Of a DNA stretch of 64,000 bases, positions 8,928 to 17,468 are shown in pieces; position 1 is the first letter of the stretch; every line of letters starts with the position of its first letter. Under the pieces are notes generated by a model that was given only the letters and a program-made list of their open reading frames with translations, did no database searches and was not told where the DNA came from. Source of the DNA: Marinoscillum sp040218045 (lineage in GTDB: Bacteria > Bacteroidota > Bacteroidia > Cytophagales > Cyclobacteriaceae); the NCBI GenBank assembly GCA_040218045.1, contig JAVJQA010000049.1, forward strand, positions 124,001-188,000, written 5' to 3'. Made by a program: the position numbers and the translations under genes.

Positions 8928-9758
8928 TTATTTTGATTCCACAAATTGCTTAAAACCTTCTTCGAAGAGCATCCTCCAACCTGAAGTGGTTTGCTCAATG
9001 TCCTGATCGCTCATAGTACCAATACCTACATCGCTCAGCTTCAGCACAGTTTGTCCATCTTCGGTGGCATCCAATTGCAATCGTAAAAAAGAAAACACAG
9101 GCCCTCCATATTCTGGAGAAAGGTGACTTTTTAATTCCAATATGCGTGGTGAGTCCAAAACGATTACCTCAGCCCAAACCAGACCTTCATTGTTGCCATA
9201 ATCCTCGTACATTTTGCCTCCAGGACGAGCTTCCAGGATAAAGTCCTGTGTTTTTGGGCTGGTATAAAAGTCCTTTCGCCACCAAATACCTATGTCGTTG
9301 ATGAGTGCTTTCCAGGTTTGTTCTATCTCCGCGTTTATAGAGATTTCTAACTGGATTTTTGTGATCTGTGATTGTTGCATAGTAAGTTTTTTGGTTTGTT
9401 CATGGATATTCGATTTGTACTCTGACAGTTCTTTGAGTTGGAGAAGGTTAGAGGCCCATTGGGCTTCATACTTTTTAACCCAGCGTTCATAGACTTCCTG
9501 TAATGGGACTGCATTGATGTAATTGAGTCTGTACTTGCCTTCTCTTTTGACGGCAATGAGCCGAGCATTTTCCAGCACATTGAGGTGCTTCATTACTGCA
9601 AATCTACTCAGGTGATCAAAGTGTCCTACCAGGGCTCCCGTGGTTTTCGGACTTGTTCGAAGTACATCCAAAATCTCTCGCCTCGTGCCATCAGCGAGTG
9701 CTTTCCAGATAGTGTCTTCAATGATTGCCCTGGCAAAAGTTTGATTTTGCTGAGTCAT
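8928..9758 (-). CDS. ArsR-type winged-helix regulator fused to an SRPBCC/AHSA1 domain
   Basis: A 276-residue two-domain protein. Residues about 8-105 form an ArsR-like winged helix (WKALADGTRREILDVLR, then HLNVLENARLIAVKREGKYR). A linker at about 105-130 is followed by an SRPBCC (START/Bet v1-like) domain from about 130 to the end, with EISINAEIEQTWKAL and WWRKDFYTSP. In many genomes these two are adjacent genes; here they are one polypeptide. The fusion suggests a ligand-binding repressor whose SRPBCC pocket senses a hydrophobic molecule; this is inferred. No metal-binding CxC signature is seen. A perfect palindromic operator lies 4 bp upstream of the start codon, arguing for autoregulation. 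Confidence 0.85.
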   Translation of the reverse strand: MTQQNQTFARAIIEDTIWKALADGTRREILDVLRTSPKTTGALVGHFDHLSRFAVMKHLNVLENARLIAVKREGKYRLNYINAVPLQEVYERWVKKYEAQWASNLLQLKELSEYKSNIHEQTKKLTMQQSQITKIQLEISINAEIEQTWKALINDIGIWWRKDFYTSPKTQDFILEARPGGKMYEDYGNNEGLVWAEVIVLDSPRILELKSHLSPEYGGPVFSFLRLQLDATEDGQTVLKLSDVGIGTMSDQDIEQTTSGWRMLFEEGFKQFVESK

Positions 9759-9762
9759 AAGA

Positions 9763-9792
9763 TTTACATGTTACTAATAGGTAACATGTAAA
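9763..9792. promoter_or_regulatory. Palindromic operator of the ArsR-SRPBCC regulator
   Basis: Two perfect 12-bp arms, TTTACATGTTAC (9763-9774) and GTAACATGTAAA (9781-9792), are separated by the 6-bp spacer TAATAG. The site covers positions -5 to -34 relative to the regulator's start codon. Bound protein would block the promoter or ribosome site directly. This is a strong candidate for autorepression. Confidence 0.8.
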
Positions 9793-9964
9793 AGTAAGTA
9801 GATATATTGAATTGAGGATGATGGATTGAAATAGTGATGGGTTTGTAAGGGTTTGGCTTAAGTTAAATGCTTAAATATGATTATTGGAAGAAAAAATTGT
9901 ATAATTATATTTTTTAGAAACCATGGATCGCGTATATTTATTCTTAACCAGCTATTTAATATAT

Positions 9965-10486
9965 ATGTACAATGCCCTATCAGTCGCTCACTACTTCGTG
10001 AGTGCGTCGCTACATTCCGACATTCCTATTACCCCTTACAAGGCGGAGTTTCTCGTCTATTTTGCACATGGATGGCATTTGGCCATTGATGGCCGTTCTT
10101 TGATTTCTGAGAAGGTTAAAGCTTGGAGACATGGGCCTGTTATTGAGTCCATTCACAAATTCTATAACAAGAGTAAAACCAACATTCATGCAACCGTTGA
10201 AGATTTTGATATTAATGAGGTCAAAGAGAGAGATCGGGAATTCCTGGATGGTATTTGGTTGTATTATAACCATCTCAATGAAATAGAATTGCTTTCGCTC
10301 TGCACAGATGATGGCACCCCTTGGTTTATGGTTCATGAAAAAAGTTCGGGAGAATTAATCATTGATAATCAACGAATTAAACAACACTACCGATTGCTGC
10401 ATATCTCTAATCCTGAATTTTGTGATCTAGATGATCCTATTTCTGTAGACAATTTACAGGTAAGGTCCTCAGTACAAGTAGGTTAA
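9965..10486 (+). CDS. Panacea (SocA/DUF4065-like) domain protein
   Basis: A 173-residue protein whose start MYNALSVAHYF matches the usual beginning of Panacea/SocA-like proteins. An ATG 14 codons upstream (9923) would add a hydrophobic tail not typical of the family. The core continues with PYKAEFLVYFAHGWHLA and the motif KAWRHGPVIESIHKFY. Panacea domains act as antitoxins or chaperone-like partners in toxin-antitoxin and phage-related systems. No toxin gene lies next to it, so a solitary or trans-acting role is possible. A strong terminator hairpin follows at 10544. Confidence 0.75.
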   Translation: MYNALSVAHYFVSASLHSDIPITPYKAEFLVYFAHGWHLAIDGRSLISEKVKAWRHGPVIESIHKFYNKSKTNIHATVEDFDINEVKERDREFLDGIWLYYNHLNEIELLSLCTDDGTPWFMVHEKSSGELIIDNQRIKQHYRLLHISNPEFCDLDDPISVDNLQVRSSVQVG

Positions 10487-10543
10487 TTAGTTAAGGTTTG
10501 CAGGAAATAGTAAAGGGTGCATATGGACATGTTATGCTCAATA

Positions 10544-10585
10544 AACCAGCGGGTTAAAGGGTTTAACCCACTGGTTGCTTTTCTG
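10544..10585 (+). terminator. Rho-independent terminator after the Panacea-domain gene
   Basis: A 15-bp stem AACCAGCGGGTTAAA / TTTAACCCACTGGTT (one G-T wobble) with a 3-nt GGG loop is followed by GCTTTTCTG. It lies about 57 bp after the stop codon. It is the main recognisable element in the 321-bp gap before the next gene. Confidence 0.75.
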
Positions 10586-10807
10586 TAGAATCCTGTCATT
10601 TGCGTGAGACAAGGCTCATTTCTGGTAATTACTCAAGTATACTCAATGTTTTTCATCCTGTGAATTTGTCTTGGTCATGGGCCATGTAGGGGCGTCTATC
10701 GATTACTTAACCATCTGACTCAGTTGTTCTTGACGCATTGACTAATTTTATACTGTGCAAACAATTGCGTAAGCTATGCGCATTGCACTTTTATACCGTT
10801 AACACAT

Positions 10808-13800
10808 ATGAAGTCATTTTTTTTCTTTTGTCTGTTATTACTTGGATTTATGTCAGGTTTTGGCCAGTGTCAATACGACAAAAGCAAGACCATTACCATT
10901 GACAACTCTCAGGTTTCCGGCTCTTCAGACTTTGTTGATTTTCCGGTCTATATAACTTTTACTGATCCTGATTTTAGGAGCACAGCTAACGGAGGTTACA
11001 TACAGAATTCAAATGGCTATGATATTAAGCTAATGCTCAATAGCTGTAGATGCTGGATTGATTTCATTATTCACTCTTTTGATGCAACCACCGGAGCTAT
11101 GGAGTTGTATGCTTCGGTTCCTGCACTTAAGGCCAATGAGCCGACCAAGTTGGAGATTTATTTTGGCAATGCCGCAGTGTCGGCAAATCCGTCTTCAGAT
11201 ACAACCTATAATTCAACGAGGACTGCAAACTGGATAGCCACACAAAATGCGAATAGAAATACGCCTTCCACATTTTATTCGATTGGAGCCAGAAAGGAAG
11301 CGAACTGTACAGGGCCAGGTGGAGTAGACCAAATGGACGGGACTTCTAATCTTGTGCTATGGCTAAAAGCAGACTGTGGGGTAGAAGACGGAAGCAGCCA
11401 CACCGTTTTGGATGGTGGTGCCGTTGGAACCTGGCGAGACCAAAGTGGTTTTGATATAGATGCTACCGAGGCAACAAATAGACCAGATTATCAGGAAGAT
11501 CAGGTTCAGGGCAACCCGGCTTTGAACTTTACAGCCGGCAATGGGGATCGCCTTTTGGCGGCAGGAGTATCTGATGCTGATGAATATATGATCTTCATTG
11601 TGGCTGAGCCAAATTCATATGCAAGCAATAATATAGGTCTGGTGCATGCAGCGCCTACTGGTGAAGCCTTTAGTGGCACTACCACCACCAAATCGATTGG
11701 AATGTGGGTTTCCAATACAGGGGCATTATGGGGAAGGCTCATTCAATCAAATGGGACTACTGTTAACTACAGTCAAACCAGTGCTGTTGATTTAGGCGAA
11801 TACTTCATCATGACCAATTACGCCAATGGAAGTACTACAACAGGTCAGTACATCAGAGGAGTGGATGCAAGCGCTAGTAGTGCTTACAATGGTACAGTTC
11901 AGTCATGGGTTGATTTTGGCGTTGGCCGGCAAGGAACAGAGTCATGGGATGGTCACATAGCGGAAGTGATCGTCTACAATAGAAGCTTAAGTGAAAGTGA
12001 AAGAGGTTTGGTGGAAAATTACCTGGCGACTAAGTATGGAGCAGAAATCCCTCGATTGAGCGGCACCACCGGGCCGGCTGGAATAGGTGAAAGCGATGGT
12101 TCATCCAGACTGGAAACCTGGTTTGATGCCTATGACCTGGATGGTGACGGAGTGGGTGAAGGGTCTGAAGAAAGTGGCCAGTCTGGAGGCGTGGTGTCTA
12201 CATGGGTGGATAAAAGTGGTCATGGATACAATTTGACCACAGGATCTGCGGGTTATACAGCAGCCAATTCTGGTCTTAATGACATGTCCTCAGTAGACTT
12301 CAATGGGTCTACCAATTATTTGCAAACCGCCAACATCAATATTGCCAGTTCTAATGCGATTGAGTATTTTGTGGTTTTTGATGATGCTGCCTCCATAGAT
12401 ATTGCAAATAATCGTGCTATGATAACCTGGGAGACTGCTGGAAATGTTGGTGGGTTTGAGTTTGTTGCTCGAACAAACCTTGGGCGTATGAGAAGCAGGC
12501 ATTATTCAGGAGGTGCTTATAACGATGTTGATCTTAATGGCTTTACCACAACAGACCCATATATCTTAAATACGAGGTTTGGCCCCAGTGGGAGGAACCA
12601 TGTGCGAAACGGAACATCCATCGCATCAGATGGAACCTCCATCACCCTCAATAACCTTGCTACTGCACCTTTGGTCTTTGGAAGAAACCACTCTAATGGG
12701 GGATTGTATTTTGCTTCTGAAATTTCCGAATTCATCTCATACAGTTTAGAACTAAATGCGGCTGAAAGAGTAATACTGAATCATTATTTATCCACTAAAT
12801 ACAATATCCCAGTGTCGGGTACAGATTACTACGCCGGTCATGATGCGACCTACAAATACGGGGTACAGGGAATAGGTACCAGTGATGGAACACTGGCAGG
12901 GAGCCATGTAGAAAGTGATGCTTCAGGAGGTTTAACCATTACCATGATGAATGGCTCTTTTAACGCTGCGAATGAATACCTGATGGCTGGTAACAATGGA
13001 GCATCTGGTGGTACAGTATCAACTAATTTGACCTCAGTTCCACTGGTGGAGGAGCGGATGAGCAAGGTTTGGTACCTGGACAAAACTGGCACTGTTGATG
13101 TTAAACTGACTTTTAATATTCAGGAATCTGTGGGTACAGCTCATTTTCCTGCAGGAGATGGGTATGTGTTGCTTTATAGCTCATCTTTTCCACTTGATTT
13201 TCAAGATTATACTGCCGACTATGGTATCAACGCTGTGGTGAGTGATGAAGATATTGCCTTTACAGTGCCTAATTCTCAACTTTTAGATGGCTACTATACA
13301 GTTGGTACCACCGATCCAGCTAGTACTCCTTTGCCGATAGAACTCTTAAGCTTTAATGCTAATGCATGTGAGGCAGATGTTTGTTTGGAGTGGGTTACGG
13401 CTGTTGAAGTTAACAATGATTTCTTTGAGATTGAGAGGTCCGCAGATGGTAAAAGCTGGGAGAGTATTGCTCGTTTGAATGGTGCTGGCAATAGTTCTGA
13501 ACAATTGACTTACCAGTATAATGACAATTTCCCAATGATGGGACGATCCTATTATAGACTAAAACAGACCGACTATGACGGAGCATATTCATACTCTAAA
13601 ATTGAGAAGGTTGAATTTTCATTTGAGCTCGATTTTGATTTTTATCCCAACCCAACTGAAAATTTCCTTCAAATAGTTGGGGAAAACCTGAGCCTTTATA
13701 CAATAAAACTTCAACAAGTTGATGGAAGAATCCTTCCCAGTAAGATACATGTCAAAGGCAATAATCTTGTCGAAATCGACATGCAAAGGCTCCCTTCCGG

Positions 13801-13864
13801 AGTTTACTTTTTATCTCTGGAATACCAGGGAAAATCACATTTTGAAAGAATAGTAAAATACTAG
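10808..13864 (+). CDS. Large secreted lectin-like protein with DUF2341, two LamG/ConA-like domains and T9SS sorting domain
   Basis: A 1018-residue protein with signal peptide MKSFFFFCLLLLGFMSGFGQ. Residues about 20-150 resemble DUF2341 (WIDFIIHSFDATTGAMELY, then LEIYFGNAAV). Two concanavalin-like repeats follow, each introduced by a SNLVLWLKAD- or SRLETWFDAYD-type strand and a TWRDQSG/TWVDKSG motif (about residues 178-415 and 430-690). A DGDGVGEGSE acidic loop may bind calcium. The C-terminus (FYPNPTENFLQIVGEN to GVYFLSLEY) is a type A sorting domain for type IX secretion. It is probably a cell-surface adhesin or glycan-binding protein; no catalytic motif is visible. Confidence 0.85.
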   Translation: MKSFFFFCLLLLGFMSGFGQCQYDKSKTITIDNSQVSGSSDFVDFPVYITFTDPDFRSTANGGYIQNSNGYDIKLMLNSCRCWIDFIIHSFDATTGAMELYASVPALKANEPTKLEIYFGNAAVSANPSSDTTYNSTRTANWIATQNANRNTPSTFYSIGARKEANCTGPGGVDQMDGTSNLVLWLKADCGVEDGSSHTVLDGGAVGTWRDQSGFDIDATEATNRPDYQEDQVQGNPALNFTAGNGDRLLAAGVSDADEYMIFIVAEPNSYASNNIGLVHAAPTGEAFSGTTTTKSIGMWVSNTGALWGRLIQSNGTTVNYSQTSAVDLGEYFIMTNYANGSTTTGQYIRGVDASASSAYNGTVQSWVDFGVGRQGTESWDGHIAEVIVYNRSLSESERGLVENYLATKYGAEIPRLSGTTGPAGIGESDGSSRLETWFDAYDLDGDGVGEGSEESGQSGGVVSTWVDKSGHGYNLTTGSAGYTAANSGLNDMSSVDFNGSTNYLQTANINIASSNAIEYFVVFDDAASIDIANNRAMITWETAGNVGGFEFVARTNLGRMRSRHYSGGAYNDVDLNGFTTTDPYILNTRFGPSGRNHVRNGTSIASDGTSITLNNLATAPLVFGRNHSNGGLYFASEISEFISYSLELNAAERVILNHYLSTKYNIPVSGTDYYAGHDATYKYGVQGIGTSDGTLAGSHVESDASGGLTITMMNGSFNAANEYLMAGNNGASGGTVSTNLTSVPLVEERMSKVWYLDKTGTVDVKLTFNIQESVGTAHFPAGDGYVLLYSSSFPLDFQDYTADYGINAVVSDEDIAFTVPNSQLLDGYYTVGTTDPASTPLPIELLSFNANACEADVCLEWVTAVEVNNDFFEIERSADGKSWESIARLNGAGNSSEQLTYQYNDNFPMMGRSYYRLKQTDYDGAYSYSKIEKVEFSFELDFDFYPNPTENFLQIVGENLSLYTIKLQQVDGRILPSKIHVKGNNLVEIDMQRLPSGVYFLSLEYQGKSHFERIVKY

Positions 13865-13902
13865 ATGTGGCTTTGTCAACCTTTGCATATTACAAAAATC
13901 AA

Positions 13903-14132
13903 TTACTGGCGTCCGACTAAATTTTAAATGTTCAAAAAAAGTACGTTTAAACGAAATGAGAAAAGATTTTTTCGATTTCCTAAAACTACCCGTTCCACGT
14001 CGGCCCTGCCCCTAAAGGGGTGAACGAAAGTCCCCTTTAGGGGATTAGGGACGCCCGGTTTAGGGGCGCCCGGCTTAGGGGTAAATTTTGACGGATTTTC
14101 TTCGAAACCAAAATCTTTTCTCGGACGCTACT
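13903..14132. mobile_element. MITE-like dispersed element, family 1, copy B
   Basis: A 230-bp relative of the element at 5521-5704, filling most of a 332-bp gap. It starts near GGCGTCCGACTAAATTTTA and ends TCGGACGCTACT, giving the inverted ends GCGTCCGA/TCGGACGC. Shared internal blocks are GTACGTTTAAAC, AAATGAGAAAAG, AAAACTACCC and AAATCTTTTCTCGGACG. A 9-bp direct repeat AAAAATCAA (13894-13902 and 14133-14141) flanks it. The middle is GC-richer than copy A, with CCCCTAAAGGGG and repeated GGGACGCCCGG/GGGGCGCCCGG blocks able to form hairpins. Confidence 0.6.
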
Positions 14133-14196
14133 AAAAATCAAGGATGTTTTTAACGCATTATCTCAGGATCAAATATAACCTCCCTAAATCATCATT

Positions 14197-15174
14197 TTAT
14201 TCTGGTACTTTACCGGTCTCATCAAGAATTCCACTCATTTTGAGGTGAGTAATTACCGGTTGACGGGCCATGCGGACCATCGTAATATGATCAAACGCCA
14301 TGGAGTCCTGCTCATTTTGAAAACCACCGGTAGTGCCTAAAGTGATATAGTCTTTTCCGTTTCGCTTTCGGTGCGAAAAGGAATGAAGGTGACCGTTGAT
14401 AACAGTGTAATCGCGATTAGCTAAAGCTGCCTCCAGTTGATCTAAGCCCATGTCGTCTTCTCGTCTCCAGAGTGGCTTGTGCATGAGCACAAACGTCCAT
14501 CGGACTTCCTGATTTGCTTGCAAGGCTTTTTTAAAATAATCAGTCTGCACCTGACTAATTCCGCCCACTTTGCTCTCAAACATTTGTGCGTACTCTGTCT
14601 CTTCAAATGTGCCTGGAATCTCTCCATGGATTACACGCATGGCATGTTTTCTGGCTTCATTAATTTCCAACATTCGTTCTTCTTCATAGTCTTCAGAGTC
14701 CAGCATCAGGAAAAGCACATTGTCATATTTGAAATGATAATACCTTGGGCCAAACCGGTTTTCCCAAAACCTGCGCATGGCGGGATTGGTTAGGTCGTGA
14801 TTGCCACCAAGATGAAAAAAGGGCATCTCAAGGTTGGCCGTTCTGCTATCAAATGAATCCCACTCATTGGCCAGTTGGACTGAATCTTCTGTGCCACCCT
14901 CAATCAAGTCCCCCACACTCAATACAAAAGTGGGCTCCAGGCGGTTGATTTGAGCTACTGCAGTATTGTAAATCCCTGTTCGCTCACCACCAGTTAGGTC
15001 AGCAACAATGCCAAAAGTGAAATCCTTCTCAGTTTCTTCAAACAGTTCACTTGTCCAGGGCTTTGGCCCAGAGGTAATGTCATGAATAAAGTTAGGCTTG
15101 GTGTGTGGTGTTGGTTGGCAGGAGCTGAGTAAAATTCCTATGGAGATCAAGATAATACAGAAAAGTGTTTTCAT
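14197..15174 (-). CDS. Secreted calcineurin-like metallophosphoesterase lipoprotein
   Basis: A 325-residue protein starting MKTLFCIILISIG with a lipobox ending SSC (an ATG two codons upstream is equally in frame). The metallophosphoesterase motifs appear in order: FGIVADLTGG, VGDLIEGG, LGGNHD, MHKPLW and NGHLHSF, which supply the dinuclear metal ligands. It should be anchored in the periplasm or outer membrane and hydrolyse phosphomonoesters or diesters; the substrate is not predictable. It lies alone between copy B of the MITE-like element and an intergenic repeat. Confidence 0.88.
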   Translation of the reverse strand: MKTLFCIILISIGILLSSCQPTPHTKPNFIHDITSGPKPWTSELFEETEKDFTFGIVADLTGGERTGIYNTAVAQINRLEPTFVLSVGDLIEGGTEDSVQLANEWDSFDSRTANLEMPFFHLGGNHDLTNPAMRRFWENRFGPRYYHFKYDNVLFLMLDSEDYEEERMLEINEARKHAMRVIHGEIPGTFEETEYAQMFESKVGGISQVQTDYFKKALQANQEVRWTFVLMHKPLWRREDDMGLDQLEAALANRDYTVINGHLHSFSHRKRNGKDYITLGTTGGFQNEQDSMAFDHITMVRMARQPVITHLKMSGILDETGKVPE

Positions 15175-15448
15175 AAACATGTTGATGTTTTGCTAAATCA
15201 GTCCAAGAAAAGCAATTCTTTATCTAATATACAATTCAATGCCGTTTTGTCTCTAATAATTACTGGTGAAAACAGGTGTTAGTCTGGTTGTATAATATCT
15301 TTAACCAGTTGTGTCCTGAGCAGAATGTGAAGGAGGTTGTGGTGACCTAGTGATGAGTTGAGGAATCATAGTGACCCCTTATGTTAACCTAGATAAAGTC
15401 TGCGGACTCCTAAATATAACTAATGGAGTGCTTGCAGAAACCTGTGGC

Positions 15449-15523
15449 GATCTGGTTGAAGGTTGCGTTGATCTGGTTGAATCCTATAGGCATCTAGTCA
15501 ATAGAGATCTGGATCTGGTCAAA
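15449..15523. repeat. Four degenerate direct repeats with exact 21-bp period
   Basis: Units begin at 15449 (GATCTGGTTGAA), 15470 (GATCTGGTTGAA), 15491 (CATCTAGTCAA) and 15512 (GATCTGGTCAAA). The spacing is 21 bp each time. They lie in the 365-bp gap between the metallophosphoesterase start and the 3' end of the araC-like gene. The rest of that gap shows no gene. Because 21 bp equals seven codons, a short plus-strand reading frame with DLVE-type repeats exists (15371-15529), but it has only GTG as a start. Function unknown. Confidence 0.5.
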
Positions 15524-15539
15524 CCCTGAGGTCTTCTAT

Positions 15540-16451
15540 CTAATTAAACTGCTCTCTAAACTCCAGTGGACTCTGATTGGTCTTGCTTTTGAATAGTCGG
15601 CTAAAGGACTGGGAATGCTCAAAACCAAGACTGTATGCAATCTGGCTTACGGTTAGCTGGGTAGTGGAGAGCTTCTCCTTTGCTTTTTCAATAAGTTTTT
15701 CGTGGATATGCTGCTGAGTATTCTGTCCTGTTTGCACTTTCAGTAAACTGCTCAGGTAGTTAGGGGAGACGTTGAGTTTGTTGGCAATGTCAACCACTGC
15801 TGGTAGACCGGTACTTGCCAGGTTGTCCTTGTCAAAATGATCTGTGAGGAAATCTTCCAGCCGGCTGAGGATTTCGTGGTTTGAGATCTGGCGAGTGATA
15901 AACTGGCGCTGGTAGAATCGTTCTGCATAGTTGAGAAGTACTTCAATATGCGAAATGATGATGTTCTGACTAAACTGATCAATGTTGGAATGATACTCGC
16001 CCTGGATGTTTTTCATGATTCCTAGTATATGCTGTTCTTCCTTTTCAGAGAGGAAAAGTGCTTCGTTTACATGGTACCCGAAAAATTCGTAAGCTTTGAT
16101 CTTCTTAGCGAGGGGTGTGTTCCATAAAAAATCAGGATGAATAAAGAGCAGCCAGCCAGTAGGCTTTTTGCCAGGCTCATAACTGGCCCGAACAGTGATT
16201 ACCTGGCCGGGAGATACAAATGACATGAGTCCTTCATCAAAATCATACGGCTGTTGTCCGTAGCGCATGGTGCCCTGCACTCCGTGCTTCATTGCTATGG
16301 AGTAATGTGGTGAAACCATCGTCAGTTCATCACCGTCATACTGATAGTTTACCTGGCTGTAATCCACCAAACTTACAAGCGGGTGCTCTGGTTTTGGGAG
16401 CCCCGCCAGTTTGTGATAATCACTTATTGATTTATTTCTGTGCATGGTCAT
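15540..16451 (-). CDS. AraC-family transcriptional regulator
   Basis: A 303-residue regulator. The C-terminal 100 residues form the double helix-turn-helix of AraC proteins (LSTTQLTVSQIAYSLGFEHS, then FSRLFKSKTNQSPLEFR). The N-terminal part is a cupin-like sensor found in many Bacteroidota AraC proteins. The start is taken at the ATG at 16451, which overlaps the stop of the SDR gene as TAATG; a second ATG two codons later is also possible. Translational coupling to the SDR suggests that it controls that enzyme or senses its substrate. Confidence 0.85.
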   Translation of the reverse strand: MTMHRNKSISDYHKLAGLPKPEHPLVSLVDYSQVNYQYDGDELTMVSPHYSIAMKHGVQGTMRYGQQPYDFDEGLMSFVSPGQVITVRASYEPGKKPTGWLLFIHPDFLWNTPLAKKIKAYEFFGYHVNEALFLSEKEEQHILGIMKNIQGEYHSNIDQFSQNIIISHIEVLLNYAERFYQRQFITRQISNHEILSRLEDFLTDHFDKDNLASTGLPAVVDIANKLNVSPNYLSSLLKVQTGQNTQQHIHEKLIEKAKEKLSTTQLTVSQIAYSLGFEHSQSFSRLFKSKTNQSPLEFREQFN

Positions 16452-17212
16452 TATAGCATTGTACCGCCGGAAGCTTCGAGACGTTGGGCAGTTAGCCAAT
16501 GAGCGTCTGGTGTACACAAGAATGCCACCACGCTGCCAATATCTTCCGGTTCGCCCACTCGGCCCAGTGCGGTTACACTGGCTATGCTTGATCGTTTTTG
16601 TTCATTATCACGATTGGTACCACCTCCAAAGTCCGTGGCTACTGCGCCGGGTGCCACCACATTGGCCCTAATCCCACGGCTGCCCAGTTCTTTCGCAAGA
16701 TACTTCGTAAAGACTTCTATGGCACCTTTCATACTTGCATAAGCCGAAGATCCCGGAAAAGTGAACCGGGCGAGCCCTGAAGAAATGTTGACAATGCCAC
16801 CGCCATCATTCAGGAATGGAAGTGCTTTTTGAGTGAGAAAGTACACTCCTTTGAAATGTATGTTCAGCATTGTATCAAAGTCCTCTTCTGTGGTCTCTGC
16901 AAAGGGTTTGTAAATACCTGTTCCTGCATTATTGATCAGATAGTCAAAATTTGACTGTCCTGTTTTTGTGGTAAGCAAGGCCGACAGTTCCTGATAGAAC
17001 TGCTCGAAGGTTTGGGTGTTGCTGCTGTCAAGCTGGAGCATGTAGCCGACACTACCGGCATTTTCAATTTCGGAGATTACTTCCTCGGCGGCTTGCTGAT
17101 TTGTATGATAGGTAATCACTACGGCCAATCCTTTTCTGGCAAGGTTAATGGCCATATCCCGTCCTAGTCCACGACTACCACCCGTTACCAGGGCTATTTT
17201 TCTTTGTTTCAT
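16451..17212 (-). CDS. Short-chain dehydrogenase/reductase
   Basis: A 253-residue classical SDR. It shows the cofactor motif TGGSRGLGRD at residues 10-19, NNAGTG in the middle, the catalytic serine in NISSG, and YASMK (YxxxK). The C-terminal region has GRVGEPEDIGSVVAFL, usual for FabG-like reductases. It is a cytoplasmic NAD(P)-dependent oxidoreductase of unknown substrate. The downstream AraC regulator starts on its stop codon, so the two form one operon with their own promoter in the 256-bp gap towards 17469. Confidence 0.87.
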   Translation of the reverse strand: MKQRKIALVTGGSRGLGRDMAINLARKGLAVVITYHTNQQAAEEVISEIENAGSVGYMLQLDSSNTQTFEQFYQELSALLTTKTGQSNFDYLINNAGTGIYKPFAETTEEDFDTMLNIHFKGVYFLTQKALPFLNDGGGIVNISSGLARFTFPGSSAYASMKGAIEVFTKYLAKELGSRGIRANVVAPGAVATDFGGGTNRDNEQKRSSIASVTALGRVGEPEDIGSVVAFLCTPDAHWLTAQRLEASGGTML

Positions 17213-17468
17213 AAGGCTCTATTTTAATAACTGATGATACAAAGGTGTGTTGCCAAAAGAGGATCAATGTATCCGAATCTAAGATTGTTGTAACCGAAAT
17301 CAAGGTGATAATAGAAGTGCTTACGGTTTTTCTGGTTCTGCCACCGGCTGTACCGCATGTTCGCGTTGTTTGTATTTCGATAGTTGACAAGTGAATATAC
17401 CGAGTACAGGGTATATGAATTAAGCTACCGAAATGGTTGATTTGTTATAAATAACTATCACTACCAAT

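Noticed and set aside
9923..10486. Panacea-domain gene as half of a toxin-antitoxin pair
   Set aside because: No toxin-sized gene lies next to it; the next gene is a T9SS protein 320 bp away behind a terminator.
15449..15523. CRISPR-like short repeats
   Set aside because: Units are only about 12 bp, degenerate, with 9-bp gaps, and no cas gene is present.
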